Positions 37,583 to 47,836 are shown, counted from the stretch's first letter. The stretch: 64,000 bases of DNA from Rosettibacter primus (GCF_036860675.1 NZ_JAYKGK010000012.1:1-64000), one strand, 5' to 3'. Notes: generated by a model not told the origin, from the letters alone. Program-made: numbers and translations.

Positions 37583-38541
37583 TAGTTTTTTTCAATAATT
37601 CTAAAAAATAATTTTTCAGCCTTTTTATTCCACCAGTTGTAAATATATTTACCGCTCCACAATGTAAAAAGCATAAACATAAATCCACCGATTAAATCTA
37701 CAACATAGTGATATCTTAAATAAACAGTTGCAAAAATCAAAAGTATTCCATCTAAAATAAAAAAATGTCTCATTCTACTTTTGTATTTTACAGAAAGAAT
37801 CATAACAAGCAAAGTCATTTGAGTATGTCCGCTCGGGAAAGCATCGCGTTGAACAACTGCAGCAGGATTTAATGTACCTGACGGGATTGATTCTCCTGAG
37901 TTTACAACTTCCCTTAAAAAATTTGTTAAACATAGTCCAGGCAGTTCAATATCATTTAATTCAAAATTATGAAGTGTAAATCTTGGACCTATAGCGGGAA
38001 CAAGAATGTATCCAATGTAAGAAAGAATAAAACCATAAACTATAATAAAAGCTGAATAATCAAGTTCTTTAAGTTTTCCATTGAATATTAAATCCAATCC
38101 AAGAATAATTGGTAAAAAGAAAAAAGTACCATACACTATTTGAAGAAGTTCAGTAAGATAAGGATTAGCAATTTTATAAAGTTCATGAGTTGGGTCAGTC
38201 TTAAAAATCATTCTGTCAATTTTAATTAGAACATCATCATAAATTACACCTCGAATTGGGTCAACCATATAATAAAGCTCTTTGAAAAAAATTAGAATCA
38301 GCGGAACAAGATACCAATAATGGAGATGTTTCCAGATTATATTGTTATTATTTACATCTTTATAAGCAACAAAAAAAACATAAGTTATAATTAATAAATT
38401 TACTATCAGGTTATTTTGCCAATAAACAATTTTATTTGAATAAATAATATTAAGAATAGATAAAAACAAACTGAAAGTTATAACGATAAAATCGGTAGGA
38501 TTAATATTCAGAATAAGATTTTTATTTTCTTTCATGAACAA
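37582..38541 (-). CDS. PAP2-superfamily membrane phosphatase/phosphotransferase
   Basis: A 319-residue protein with about six to eight membrane helices. The PAP2 signature is PSGHTQ followed by RYHYVVDLIGG; the overall layout is closer to the AUR1/inositol phosphotransferase-like branch. A lipid-phosphate substrate is likely. The exact start is uncertain: two ATGs lie within three codons. It sits between rsmA and ubiE on the same strand. Confidence 0.8.
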   Translation of the reverse strand: MFMKENKNLILNINPTDFIVITFSLFLSILNIIYSNKIVYWQNNLIVNLLIITYVFFVAYKDVNNNNIIWKHLHYWYLVPLILIFFKELYYMVDPIRGVIYDDVLIKIDRMIFKTDPTHELYKIANPYLTELLQIVYGTFFFLPIILGLDLIFNGKLKELDYSAFIIVYGFILSYIGYILVPAIGPRFTLHNFELNDIELPGLCLTNFLREVVNSGESIPSGTLNPAAVVQRDAFPSGHTQMTLLVMILSVKYKSRMRHFFILDGILLIFATVYLRYHYVVDLIGGFMFMLFTLWSGKYIYNWWNKKAEKLFFRIIEKN

Positions 38542-38567
38542 AATGAAGAATAATTATCAAAAAAAAT

Positions 38568-39359
38568 TTATAGTTGACTTTTAATGAATTCATAAAGTTG
38601 AACAAAATCTTTGATTGATAAATCTTCTGCACGTTTGGTGAGAAGATTGGTCAATGATTCATTATTTGTAAAATTTATGGTTCGAAATATACTATTGCTG
38701 AATGAATTTTTTAAAACTTTTCTTCTGTTCCCAAATGCAGCTTTAACTACTTTTATAAATAAATCATCATCAATTTCTTTCTGTTCTTCGTCATTAAATA
38801 TTATTTGAATTATTGCTGAATAAACTTTTGGTTTTGGATAAAATACATTTGGCGAAATTTTGAAACATAATTTTGTTTGGGCAAAATAATTTAAAAGAAC
38901 GCTCAAGATTCCATAATCCTTTGTTCCCTCTTTTGCTGTTATTCTCTTTGCCACTTCATACTGAACCATAAGCAAAGCATCTTTAACAAATTTTCTTTCA
39001 TAAATTAACTTAAATAAAATTGGAGAAGTAATATTATAAGGAATGTTCCCAATTATTCTTAATTTTTTATTTTTATTAACAAATTCAGAAAGGTTTACTT
39101 CTAAAAAATCTTTATTAACTATTTCAAGGGAAGGAAATTTTTCTTTAAGCTGCCTAACTGCTCTTTTATCAATTTCTACAGCAATAAATCTTTTCACTTT
39201 ATTGACCAGTTCCGCTGTTAATGCTCCTGTTCCAGGACCAATTTCCAGAACAACATCTTCCTTTTCGGGCTTAAATTCTTCAATAATTTTTTTGACAATA
39301 TTTTTATCCACAAGATAATTCTGGCCAAATCTTTTTAATGGATATATTTTATCTCCCAT
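38568..39359 (-). CDS. rsmA: 16S rRNA dimethyladenosine transferase
   Basis: A 263-residue KsgA/RsmA that dimethylates two adjacent adenines near the 3' end of 16S rRNA. Motifs are FGQNYLVD at the start, the SAM-binding VLEIGPGTGALT, and the catalytic NIPYNITSPILF. Length is normal. A promoter for the divergent glycosyltransferase gene lies in the 57-bp gap upstream. Confidence 0.95.
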   Translation of the reverse strand: MGDKIYPLKRFGQNYLVDKNIVKKIIEEFKPEKEDVVLEIGPGTGALTAELVNKVKRFIAVEIDKRAVRQLKEKFPSLEIVNKDFLEVNLSEFVNKNKKLRIIGNIPYNITSPILFKLIYERKFVKDALLMVQYEVAKRITAKEGTKDYGILSVLLNYFAQTKLCFKISPNVFYPKPKVYSAIIQIIFNDEEQKEIDDDLFIKVVKAAFGNRRKVLKNSFSNSIFRTINFTNNESLTNLLTKRAEDLSIKDFVQLYEFIKSQL

Positions 39360-39383
39360 AAAGATTCATGTTAAATAATTATT

Positions 39384-39391
39384 TATATTTG
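39384..39391 (+). promoter_or_regulatory. -7 promoter box of the envelope cluster
   Basis: TATATTTG matches TAnnTTTG and lies 26 bases before the glycosyltransferase ATG, at the head of a long plus-strand run of envelope genes. Confidence 0.5.
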
Positions 39392-39416
39392 ATTACTAAT
39401 GTAAATAAAATTTACC

Positions 39417-40508
39417 ATGTTCGAGATAATATTTTTAGTTGCGTTATCAATTTATTTTATTCAATTAGTAATCTTTACAATTGGAGCAGGTAAAAGATTT
39501 CCGAAAATTCGGGATGAGAAATTACCCTATATTTCAATCATTGTAGCAGCACGTAATGAGGAAAATAATATTCTTGACTGTATGAACTCGCTTAATAAAT
39601 TAATTTACCCGAATGATAAAATAGAAATAATAATTGTAAACGACCATTCAACAGACAGGACAGGTGAAATAATAGAATCTTTTATAAAAGACAAACCAAA
39701 ATTCAAAACAATTATTCCAGTTAAACAAATTGGTTCGCTCAAAGGAAAAACAAATGCTCTTGCAAATGCTATAAAAATAGCAAAAGGAGAAATTATACTT
39801 ACTACTGATGCAGATTGTGTTGTATCTCCAACCTGGGCTAAAACACTCGTTTCTTATTATCAAAATGATGTTGGATTTGTAGGAGGATTTACTACTCAAC
39901 AGGACTATAACGCATTTGCAGGAATGCAGGCTATTGACTTTATCTTTTTACTTACAGTAAATGCTGGTGCACTAAATTTAGGAAAACCGCTTGGATGTAT
40001 TGGAAACAACATGTCATATAGAAAATCTGCCTATGAAGAAGTTGGAGGTTATGAAAATATTCCTTTTTCAGTAACAGAAGATTTTAATTTGTTAATGGCA
40101 ATTCATAAACTAAAGAAATATAAAATTCTTTATCCTTTAGATGCTGGTGCACTCGTAGTTTCAAAACCCTGCCCTGACTGGGAAACATTATACTGGCAAA
40201 AGAAAAGATGGGGCGTCGGGGGAACAGAAAGCGACATTATTGGTTATTTAATTATGCTCTGGGGATATATCACTCATGCTGCAATGATTCTAACTCCGTT
40301 TCTGTTCTCTTTAACTTCACTTTATTTGTGCTTCTTTAAAATTTTCATCGATTATTTTTTTGTTTATCCAGTTTACAAAAGACTTAATCTCAAATTAAAA
40401 TTCAATCACTTTATTGCATTTGAAATTTACTTTATAATTTATGTTCTTCTGCTTCCTTTTATTGTTCTGCCAAGCAAAAAAGTTAAATGGAAAGGAAGAG
40501 AATTTTAA
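39417..40508 (+). CDS. Membrane glycosyltransferase family 2
   Basis: A 363-residue GT2 enzyme. An N-terminal membrane helix precedes the catalytic GT-A domain with VNDHSTDRT, the metal-binding TDADC, and a late acidic TEDFNL and QKKRWG acceptor motif. Two or three C-terminal helices follow. It resembles processive-type or polyprenyl-linked glycosyltransferases. The sugar and acceptor are unknown. It is first in a run of envelope genes. Confidence 0.85.
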   Translation: MFEIIFLVALSIYFIQLVIFTIGAGKRFPKIRDEKLPYISIIVAARNEENNILDCMNSLNKLIYPNDKIEIIIVNDHSTDRTGEIIESFIKDKPKFKTIIPVKQIGSLKGKTNALANAIKIAKGEIILTTDADCVVSPTWAKTLVSYYQNDVGFVGGFTTQQDYNAFAGMQAIDFIFLLTVNAGALNLGKPLGCIGNNMSYRKSAYEEVGGYENIPFSVTEDFNLLMAIHKLKKYKILYPLDAGALVVSKPCPDWETLYWQKKRWGVGGTESDIIGYLIMLWGYITHAAMILTPFLFSLTSLYLCFFKIFIDYFFVYPVYKRLNLKLKFNHFIAFEIYFIIYVLLLPFIVLPSKKVKWKGREF

Positions 40509-40545
40509 TTGAAAACTACTTATTCACAAATCTTAGATAAATTCT

Positions 40546-41373
40546 ATGAAAATAAAATTAACTGCACTTCTGCTTTTAATTCTTCACTTTCAAATTTTCT
40601 CTCAAAAGAAAATTGAAATATTTCCTGACAATTTAACAGTCCAACCATTTACTGCTAATATTCTTGAACCAAAACTTGGCTTTCTTTTTCACTTATCAAA
40701 AAATGAATTGCGATTGGATATTGGAAATTCTATTGATGTATTAAGAATTCAACATGATGATGAGACCATTTCAATAGGTGCTGATTTTTTCACATATACA
40801 CTACTTCGGAGTGAGAAGAATTTTCATTTTCCTGTTGATGCAGTTGACTACCTGTTCGGAATTAATTCCTGTTATACAAAAAAAATTAACAATAATAAAT
40901 TTGGTGTACGATTTCGATTGAGTCATATTAGTGCTCATTTTGTTGATGGGCATTTTGATGGGACAAACAATAAATGGCGTGATAATCTGAACCCTCGTGT
41001 TTACAGCCGAGAATTTATTGAAATTATGCCCTTTTATTCTGTCCACAATCTTCGATTCTACGGAGGCTTTACATATATTTTTCATGTTGACCCAAAATTC
41101 ATAAAAAAAGATAATTATCAAATTGGATTTGATTATTTTGGAAATGAATTTTTTAATAACCATATCAGACCTTTCTTTGCGTATGATTTAAAAGTAGTTC
41201 ACATTATTGATTATTCAATTAATCATTCTATTGCTGCAGGATTAAAATTCGGAAAAAATAATGGTAAAGGTTTAAGCACATACATTAATTATTATTATGG
41301 AAAAAGTATTCATGGAGAATATTTTGATATAAATAAAAATTATTTTGCATTCGGAATAAATTTGGATTTATAA
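40546..41373 (+). CDS. Outer-membrane beta-barrel protein, DUF1207-like
   Basis: A 275-residue exported protein (signal ending FQIFSQ). The mature part alternates polar and hydrophobic residues with aromatic ends (FGVRFRLSHISAHF, FYGGFTYIFHV) and ends in Phe-rich strands, typical of outer-membrane barrels. PFTANILEPKLGFLF near the N-terminus recalls DUF1207 proteins. Function is unknown. The next gene starts one base after its stop. Confidence 0.65.
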   Translation: MKIKLTALLLLILHFQIFSQKKIEIFPDNLTVQPFTANILEPKLGFLFHLSKNELRLDIGNSIDVLRIQHDDETISIGADFFTYTLLRSEKNFHFPVDAVDYLFGINSCYTKKINNNKFGVRFRLSHISAHFVDGHFDGTNNKWRDNLNPRVYSREFIEIMPFYSVHNLRFYGGFTYIFHVDPKFIKKDNYQIGFDYFGNEFFNNHIRPFFAYDLKVVHIIDYSINHSIAAGLKFGKNNGKGLSTYINYYYGKSIHGEYFDINKNYFAFGINLDL

Positions 41374-41374
41374 A

Positions 41375-42367
41375 ATGGAAGAAGATTTTACAGAAGTACG
41401 GGATTATTATCAACCTCAAGAAAAAAAGAATTCTTATTTAATTCATATTATTCTTTTAGTAATAACTTTTATTACTACAATTATTGCTGGTCTGGAATGG
41501 ACAACAGGTAAAATTGGTCCTTATGAATTTAACGACCTAAAACTTGGTTTACCTTATGCAATTTCTATTATATTTATTTTAGCATGTCATGAATTTGGCC
41601 ATTACTTTGCTGCTAAGTATCATAAAGTAAAAGCAACTCTTCCTTACTTTATTCCTTTTCCACCAATTCCTGGATTCTTTAATTTTGGAACAATGGGTGC
41701 AGTAATCAGAACAAAATCTATTACTCCAAACAATAAAGCTATGTTTGATATAGGAGTGGCTGGGCCTATTTCCGGTTTCATTGCATGTTTAATTGTTCTG
41801 ATTTATGGATTTACTCATCTTCCTCCTGTTGATTATATCTTAACGATTCACCCTGATTATTTTTCTCCTGATTATGGAAAAAATGCTGTCAATCTTGAAT
41901 TTGGTAGCACATTAATTTTTGAATTACTTAAAAATTTATTCTCCAATCCAAATGATTTCATCCCACCAATGTCTGAAGTCTATCATTACCCATATTTATG
42001 TGTCGGATGGTTTGGACTGTTTGTTACTGCTATGAATCTTATTCCTGTAGGACAATTAGATGGTGGTCATATTATTTATTCTATGTTTGGAGAAAAAGTT
42101 CATGAAGCAGTTGCAAGCATTTCAATGATAATATTAATGTTACTTGGTGCAGGAGGAATATTAAGTAGCTTTCTTGGATTTCATTTCGAGTTGGGTTGGA
42201 GTGGCTGGCTATTCTGGGCTTTGATTCTATATTTTTTTATTAAAGTCAAACATCCGCCTGTTCCACATTTTGAAAAATTAGATAGAAAAAGAATGATACT
42301 TGGATATATTGCTATTGCAATTTTTATTTTATCATTTTCGCCGACACCATTTATTATTTCATTATAA
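41375..42367 (+). CDS. Site-2 protease family membrane metalloprotease (M50)
   Basis: A 330-residue membrane protein. The active-site helix has ACHEFGHYFAAKYH (H72, E73, H76), and the second zinc ligand lies in NLIPVGQLDGGH. About six or seven membrane helices are visible, with no PDZ domain, as in the shorter S2P group. It would cut membrane-embedded substrates such as anti-sigma factors, but none is encoded nearby. Confidence 0.9.
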   Translation: MEEDFTEVRDYYQPQEKKNSYLIHIILLVITFITTIIAGLEWTTGKIGPYEFNDLKLGLPYAISIIFILACHEFGHYFAAKYHKVKATLPYFIPFPPIPGFFNFGTMGAVIRTKSITPNNKAMFDIGVAGPISGFIACLIVLIYGFTHLPPVDYILTIHPDYFSPDYGKNAVNLEFGSTLIFELLKNLFSNPNDFIPPMSEVYHYPYLCVGWFGLFVTAMNLIPVGQLDGGHIIYSMFGEKVHEAVASISMIILMLLGAGGILSSFLGFHFELGWSGWLFWALILYFFIKVKHPPVPHFEKLDRKRMILGYIAIAIFILSFSPTPFIISL

Positions 42368-42549
42368 TCACCTTGACATTAACACTAAGCTTTGTCTAAA
42401 TTTGTTTTAAGAATAAAGGAAAAATTATAGAAAAGACTGCTACAATTAAATTGATGAATAAAATAAACTTTAAAGGCAAGTTTTCTATGATTTTTCCTTT
42501 ATCATTTCTTTCCAGAAAATCAAACCCAAAAATCAAAAGAGATTTTTTT

Positions 42550-43371
42550 GTGAAACTTTTCATACATCTTTTTACTATATCATTAATTTTTATCCTTGGA
42601 TGTGAAAAGATTTCTGAAAGTGTAATTGAGCAAGAATTAATTAACACAACTGCTGAAATTATTCAAGCACCCGATAATTTCAATTACTCAAGTTCAGATT
42701 CCACATTTGTTACTTCAATTAAATTAAGCAACAAAGAATTTATTGAGAATGTATGGCTGAGAATAAAATTTTATGATGGCTCTTCAACAATTCATCAGCA
42801 AATATTTATGTCAGATGAAGGCGACCTTTATTTAACTGGGGATGAATTCAAGGGAGATAATATTTATTCTGCATTAGTTCCAATGAGTAAAAAATTTCCC
42901 GGCGGCAAATATGCTATTGAATATTTTGCTCAGTACAAAAATTTGTATTCACAAGAAAGTTCATTAAAATTAGCTGTCCATTATTTTAATTACACTAACT
43001 CACAAATTAATTTACCCCCTTCAATTACTGAAGTGATTGTTCCTTCAACAGCTTCATATGATCAAAAAATTACTTTGATGGTAAAGGTTAACGACCCTAA
43101 TGGACTTAAAGATATTTCTTCTGTTTATTACGAATTATATAAACCTGATGGAAGCAAAACAGTAAACAGTCAGGGAATATCACAATTCCCATTGTTTGAT
43201 GACGGGAACACATCATCTAATGGAGATGCTGTAGCAAATGATGGGACCTATTCAGTATTTCTTACTTTTCCCTCAGGTCAACCTTCGGGACAATGGAGAT
43301 TTGAATTTTACGTAAAGGATAAAGGTGGATTAATAAGCGAAAAATTTATTCATTACTTAACATTAAAATAA
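42550..43371 (+). CDS. Lipoprotein with Ig-like/cadherin-like domains
   Basis: Probable start at GTG 42550, preceded by AAGAGA. It gives a short signal (VKLFIHLFTISLIFILGC) with the lipid Cys at residue 17. The longer frame from ATG 42451 would add 33 basic residues that do not look like a signal peptide. The mature part holds two beta-sandwich domains ending in a DPNG...NDGTYSVFLT pattern typical of extracellular Ig-like modules. It lies 19 bp before the BNR/T9SS protein gene and is probably part of the same surface complex. Confidence 0.75.
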   Translation: MKLFIHLFTISLIFILGCEKISESVIEQELINTTAEIIQAPDNFNYSSSDSTFVTSIKLSNKEFIENVWLRIKFYDGSSTIHQQIFMSDEGDLYLTGDEFKGDNIYSALVPMSKKFPGGKYAIEYFAQYKNLYSQESSLKLAVHYFNYTNSQINLPPSITEVIVPSTASYDQKITLMVKVNDPNGLKDISSVYYELYKPDGSKTVNSQGISQFPLFDDGNTSSNGDAVANDGTYSVFLTFPSGQPSGQWRFEFYVKDKGGLISEKFIHYLTLK

Positions 43372-43390
43372 AATTGCTTAAGAGAATTAA

Positions 43391-44965
43391 ATGAAAAAGT
43401 TATTTCTTGTTTTTGTTTCAATACTTTTTGCTATAAATATTTACTCGCAAAAACTGCCTAAAAGTTTTTCTATTGAAAACTCGGAAGTAATTGATAATTT
43501 ACCAGCAAGTAATTCAATCGAAAAAATTTTATTTGTTGAAGATACAATATGGCTTGCAACGTCAAAGGGTTTAAGCAAATCAACTGATTACGGAAATTCG
43601 TGGATTAATTTTTATCGACATAAAGATTTTGGGGAAGATGGAATTTCTGCAATTGGTTATCATAATGGAGTAATCTGGGCTGCTACGTGGAAAATGGAAG
43701 AAATAGCCGGCTCGAATGTTCCTACAGGAACAGGACTTCATTACTCAACTGATTTTGGTAATACCTGGAATAACATCAAACAACCTGTTGATGAACCCGG
43801 TGATTCAATAATTACTTATGGAATAAATAAAATTCGTGCTTTACCTGTAACTGTCCCACAACAAAATTTTGTATACGACATAGCTTTCACTAAAAACACA
43901 ATCTGGATTGTGTGCTTTGCCGGTGGATTAAGAAAATCAACCGATATGGGAAAAACATGGCAAAGAGTTGTTCTTCCTCCAGATAATCTTGATTCAATCA
44001 AGCCCACCGATACATTAAAATTTTCTTTGCAGCCTGTAGCAGGTAAATTCGGAAAAGAATCCTATTTGAATCATCGAGCTTTTTCTTTGCTTGCTGTAGA
44101 CGATTCAACAATTTATGTCGGCACAGCTGGAGGAATTAATAAAAGTACAGATGGTGGAGTAAGCTGGATAAAATTTAATCACACAAATCAATCAAATCCC
44201 ATAAGCGGAAATTTTATTTTATCGCTTCAACACAATAAATATGATAACTCAATATGGGCAGCAACATGGAAAGCAGAAGGCACTGATGAATATTATGCTC
44301 TCAGCGTTACTTATGATGGTGGAAATTCATGGCAGACATTTTTAACTGATGAAAAAATTCTTGACATTGATTTTAAATATTACGGCAACAACAATTTTAC
44401 TCATTCAGATATTTTTGCAGCTACCGAAAATGGGCTCTTTCGTTCAAACAATAATGGTAAAACATGGTTCTCAGTTCAAGAAATTGTTGATAGCAAAACA
44501 AAAATTCCTATTAACATTAAAAAGCAAAGATTCAGAGCTGTAAAAGTTAAACAAAGAGAAGAATCAACAGACATATGGATTGGAACACTCGATGGCTTAG
44601 CAAAATTTATTGATACCAACAACAACTGGAATGGAGAATGGAAAGTTTTTCTGTCATCAAAAAAATTAAATAACTCAAACGAGTCTTATGCTTTTCCAAA
44701 TCCATTTTCCCCCGATGATGAAGTAGTAAGAATCAAATATAAAATTGAAAAAGGCTCAAGTGTAACAATAAGAATATTTGATTTTGGAATGAATCTGGTA
44801 AGAACAATAATTCAAAATGCAATTAGAAATTCTGAAGGTGAGCAAATTGAATTCTGGGACGGAAAAGATGAAAGTGGAAGAATAGTTCCCAATGGAGTTT
44901 ATTTCTATCGAATTGATATTGATTCCAATGAACCTTTATTTGGTAAAATTATTGTATTAATGTAA
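43391..44965 (+). CDS. Secreted BNR/propeller protein with T9SS-type C-terminal domain
   Basis: A 524-residue exported protein (signal ending INIYSQ). It has repeated Asp-box (BNR) units, for example GLSKSTDYGNSW, GLHYSTDFGNTW, GLRKSTDMGKTW and GINKSTDGGVSW, which form a beta-propeller. Then comes the linker SYAFPNPFSPDDE and an FlgD-like sorting domain ending FGKIIVLM. It should leave the cell through T9SS. The two genes after it encode PorV/PorQ-type barrels, which in known T9SS shuttle or attach cargo. Confidence 0.85.
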   Translation: MKKLFLVFVSILFAINIYSQKLPKSFSIENSEVIDNLPASNSIEKILFVEDTIWLATSKGLSKSTDYGNSWINFYRHKDFGEDGISAIGYHNGVIWAATWKMEEIAGSNVPTGTGLHYSTDFGNTWNNIKQPVDEPGDSIITYGINKIRALPVTVPQQNFVYDIAFTKNTIWIVCFAGGLRKSTDMGKTWQRVVLPPDNLDSIKPTDTLKFSLQPVAGKFGKESYLNHRAFSLLAVDDSTIYVGTAGGINKSTDGGVSWIKFNHTNQSNPISGNFILSLQHNKYDNSIWAATWKAEGTDEYYALSVTYDGGNSWQTFLTDEKILDIDFKYYGNNNFTHSDIFAATENGLFRSNNNGKTWFSVQEIVDSKTKIPINIKKQRFRAVKVKQREESTDIWIGTLDGLAKFIDTNNNWNGEWKVFLSSKKLNNSNESYAFPNPFSPDDEVVRIKYKIEKGSSVTIRIFDFGMNLVRTIIQNAIRNSEGEQIEFWDGKDESGRIVPNGVYFYRIDIDSNEPLFGKIIVLM

Positions 44966-44982
44966 AACAAAGTGCAGAGAAT

Positions 44983-45972
44983 ATGTTGAAAAAATTATTA
45001 TTTATATTATTCATCATAACATCGGTTATAAAACCACAAACACAATACTCACCCATTAACAGCATGCCTGGCTCATTCAGCAGAATGGGATTTGGTGCAA
45101 GAGGAATGGGAATGGGAAACGCACTTTCGGCAGTTAAAGATGGGAATCTGGTCTCTTATTATAATCCTGCTCTTTCTGCTTTTCAGGCAGAGAATGTATT
45201 TCAAACTTCTTATTCATTTTTACCATTAGATCGAACTCTAAGTTTTATCAACTTTACAAGAAAATTTGAATTCAAAAAGGAATCCGAATCAAAACAAGTT
45301 AAATCTGTTGCTGGAATAAGCTCAGGTTTTATATTGGCTGGAGTTTCAAACATTGATTTGCGTGACAATGAAGGTGAAATCTTTGATAATATATCAACTA
45401 TGGAAACACAATTTTTTATTTCACTCTCAAATCGCTTTTCAGATAAATTAGCTTTAGGCATTGCATTCAAATTTTATTACTACAAACTTTACAACAATAT
45501 TACTTCAACAGCACTGGGAATGGATGCAGGCGCTTTGTATTCTTTCAACGATAATCTTTCTTTATCACTTGTAATTTCCGATTTGAACAGTGCTTATAAA
45601 TGGGATACAGGAAATATATATGGACAAAATGGAAATACAACAGTAAATAAATTTCCTTTGCTGAAAAAAGTTGGCATCGCATATAAATTTACAAATCCAA
45701 AATTAATAGCTGCAATAGAACTTGAAAGCAGCAACGCTAATACAAATTATTTAAGAAGTGGACTTGAATATAATATCTATCAAGATTTTTTTATTCGAAG
45801 TGGAATTGACAGATTTAATTTATCCAATACTGAAACTCCTGTTCGCCCTTCATTTGGTTTTTCATATTTTTATAAAATGAAAACTATCAAATTTGGCATT
45901 GACTATGCATTTGTAATTGAACCTTATTCTTCAAATGACCAGCATATAATTGGAATTAACATTAACTTTTAA
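44983..45972 (+). CDS. PorV/PorQ-family outer-membrane protein (first copy)
   Basis: A 329-residue exported barrel. The start of the mature chain, GFGARGMGMGNALSAVKDGNLVSYYNPA, is the FadL-like PorV/PorQ signature (quoted in full only to show position 28-50; key residues are the Gly-Ala-Arg-Gly and Tyr-Asn-Pro-Ala). The remaining strands alternate and end in Phe. It follows the BNR/T9SS gene by 17 bp. It is probably a cargo shuttle for it. Confidence 0.82.
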   Translation: MLKKLLFILFIITSVIKPQTQYSPINSMPGSFSRMGFGARGMGMGNALSAVKDGNLVSYYNPALSAFQAENVFQTSYSFLPLDRTLSFINFTRKFEFKKESESKQVKSVAGISSGFILAGVSNIDLRDNEGEIFDNISTMETQFFISLSNRFSDKLALGIAFKFYYYKLYNNITSTALGMDAGALYSFNDNLSLSLVISDLNSAYKWDTGNIYGQNGNTTVNKFPLLKKVGIAYKFTNPKLIAAIELESSNANTNYLRSGLEYNIYQDFFIRSGIDRFNLSNTETPVRPSFGFSYFYKMKTIKFGIDYAFVIEPYSSNDQHIIGININF

Positions 45973-45977
45973 TTGCT

Positions 45978-46874
45978 ATGAAAAAAATAATTTTTATAAT
46001 AATTCTAAGCTCATTAATCATAAATGCTCAAGATATAAAAACAGGTTTATCATTCCTAAAACTTGGAGCAGGCGCAAGAAATATTTCTATGGGTGATTTT
46101 GGTTCTCTTACTTCGGGTGATTTGAATAACGGAATTTATAATCCATCTGTTATTGCAATAAATCCAAAAACACAATTATCTTTTTCTCATAATACTTATT
46201 TCAACGATTTGAGTTCTGAATTTTTTTCAGGAAGTTTTTCATTTCTAAATATTCCATTTATGATTGGAATTAATACTACAACAATTTCTGATATTGAAGT
46301 AAGAACAAAGCCGGGTGAAGCTGAATCAAAATTTAATGCTCATTATTTCTATGGAAATCTCTCAGCAGCTTATGAATTATACGAAAATTTATTTGCCGGC
46401 GCTTCAATAAAATATATTTATGAAAATCTTTTTTCTGATGATGCTACCGGCTATGCTTTTGATTTTGGCATCAGTTATAAAAATTTATTTAAGAATCTAA
46501 CATTAGGTGCTTCATTAAGAAATGTTGGTTCAATGAAACAACTTCGAACAGAACCAACTAAGTTACCAAAAGATTTTAGAGCAGGTTTAACTTATAATTT
46601 TGATTTGCCGGATTATAAACTAAATTTTAGTGCTACCGCTGGTTTTCAAAATTATATAGACGACAAAATTTCTCATCTTCATTTTGGAATTGAAATTTTT
46701 TATTTCAATATGTTTGCATTAAGAAGCGGGTACATTTCCGGTTACGATTCAAAAAATGTTACGGCTGGTTTTGGAATTATTTTTCGTGGAATTAATTTAG
46801 ATTATGCTTATGTACCATACAAATATTCGCTTGGTGATTCGCATATTATTTCATTCACATATACATTTAATTAA
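45978..46874 (+). CDS. PorV/PorQ-family outer-membrane protein (second copy)
   Basis: A 298-residue barrel starting 5 bp after the first copy. The N-terminus LKLGAGARNISMGDFG and IYNPSVIAI carries the same signature. The two copies are diverged, so this is an old duplication and not a recent tandem. It ends in FTYTFN, an outer-membrane insertion-type C-terminus. Role as above. Confidence 0.82.
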   Translation: MKKIIFIIILSSLIINAQDIKTGLSFLKLGAGARNISMGDFGSLTSGDLNNGIYNPSVIAINPKTQLSFSHNTYFNDLSSEFFSGSFSFLNIPFMIGINTTTISDIEVRTKPGEAESKFNAHYFYGNLSAAYELYENLFAGASIKYIYENLFSDDATGYAFDFGISYKNLFKNLTLGASLRNVGSMKQLRTEPTKLPKDFRAGLTYNFDLPDYKLNFSATAGFQNYIDDKISHLHFGIEIFYFNMFALRSGYISGYDSKNVTAGFGIIFRGINLDYAYVPYKYSLGDSHIISFTYTFN

Positions 46875-46876
46875 AA

Positions 46877-47836
46877 ATGGAAATTATCAGATATACTGAG
46901 GAGTGGAAAGAAAAGTGGGACCAATTTGTTCTCGAATCAAACAACGGAACAATGTTCCATCTTCAAAAATTTCTCGATTATCATACTCCAGGCAAATTTA
47001 AATTTGACCATCTAATTTTTCTCGAGAAAGGAAATATTGTTGCAGTCTTACCAGGTTCAATCAACAATGGAATGTTTGAATCCCCGATTGGTGCAAGTTA
47101 CGGTTCAATAGTAACTAAAGATATCACGTTTGCAAAGGCAATGGAAATTGTATCAACTCTTCTTGATTATGGAAGAAAAAATGGCATTAAAGAGTTTATG
47201 CTTACTGCTGCCCCATTAATTTATGAAAGATATCCAAATCAAAGTCTTGATTTTGCAATGCTATGGCAAGGTTTTCAATATAAATTACATTACATCTCGA
47301 GTGCAATTAAACTTGATAAAGACAGAGATATTCTTGAAAGATTTTCTCCTACTATCAGAAGAAATATTCGTAAAACATTCAGAGATTTTCAACTTCGAGT
47401 TGAAGTGAATGAAAGATATGACGAATTCTACCCAATTCTCTTAAAAAATAAAGCACGTCATAATGTAAAACCAACGCACACTTATGAAGATTTGCTGAGA
47501 CTGAAAGAATTGCTTCCTGATAGATTGAAATTATTTATGGTTTATTACAAAGATACTCCTATTGCAGGTTCATTAATGTTTTATCCAAATCAATATGTTG
47601 CGCTTTGTTTTTATAACATGCTGCTTTATGAATATGCCGAGTATAAACCTATTCAACGTGTAATGTATGAAGTTGTAAAAGATTCTACAGAGAGAGGATT
47701 TCGTTATGTTGATATTGGAGTATCGCAGGATACAAAAGCTGAAAATCCTATGACTCCAAGTATGAGCTTAATCGAGTTCAAAGAAAAATTTGATGCAAAA
47801 ACAATAATGAGAAATACTCTTTATATTAAATTGTAA
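46877..47836 (+). CDS. FemAB/GNAT-like peptidyl or acyl transferase
   Basis: A 319-residue protein of the FemAB-like acyltransferase group. It shows an N-terminal GNAT half (NGTMFHLQKFLDYH, then GASYGSIV) and a C-terminal half with IRRNIRKTFRDF and GSLMFYPNQYVALCFYN. Family members transfer amino acids to peptidoglycan or modify exported glycans. It begins 2 bp after the barrel gene and precedes two glycosyltransferases, which fits a surface-polymer task. Confidence 0.8.
   Translation: MEIIRYTEEWKEKWDQFVLESNNGTMFHLQKFLDYHTPGKFKFDHLIFLEKGNIVAVLPGSINNGMFESPIGASYGSIVTKDITFAKAMEIVSTLLDYGRKNGIKEFMLTAAPLIYERYPNQSLDFAMLWQGFQYKLHYISSAIKLDKDRDILERFSPTIRRNIRKTFRDFQLRVEVNERYDEFYPILLKNKARHNVKPTHTYEDLLRLKELLPDRLKLFMVYYKDTPIAGSLMFYPNQYVALCFYNMLLYEYAEYKPIQRVMYEVVKDSTERGFRYVDIGVSQDTKAENPMTPSMSLIEFKEKFDAKTIMRNTLYIKL

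Noticed and set aside
42451..42549. 33-residue N-terminal extension of the Ig-like lipoprotein
   Set aside because: It would bury the lipobox behind a basic stretch; the GTG at 42550 gives a normal signal peptide.
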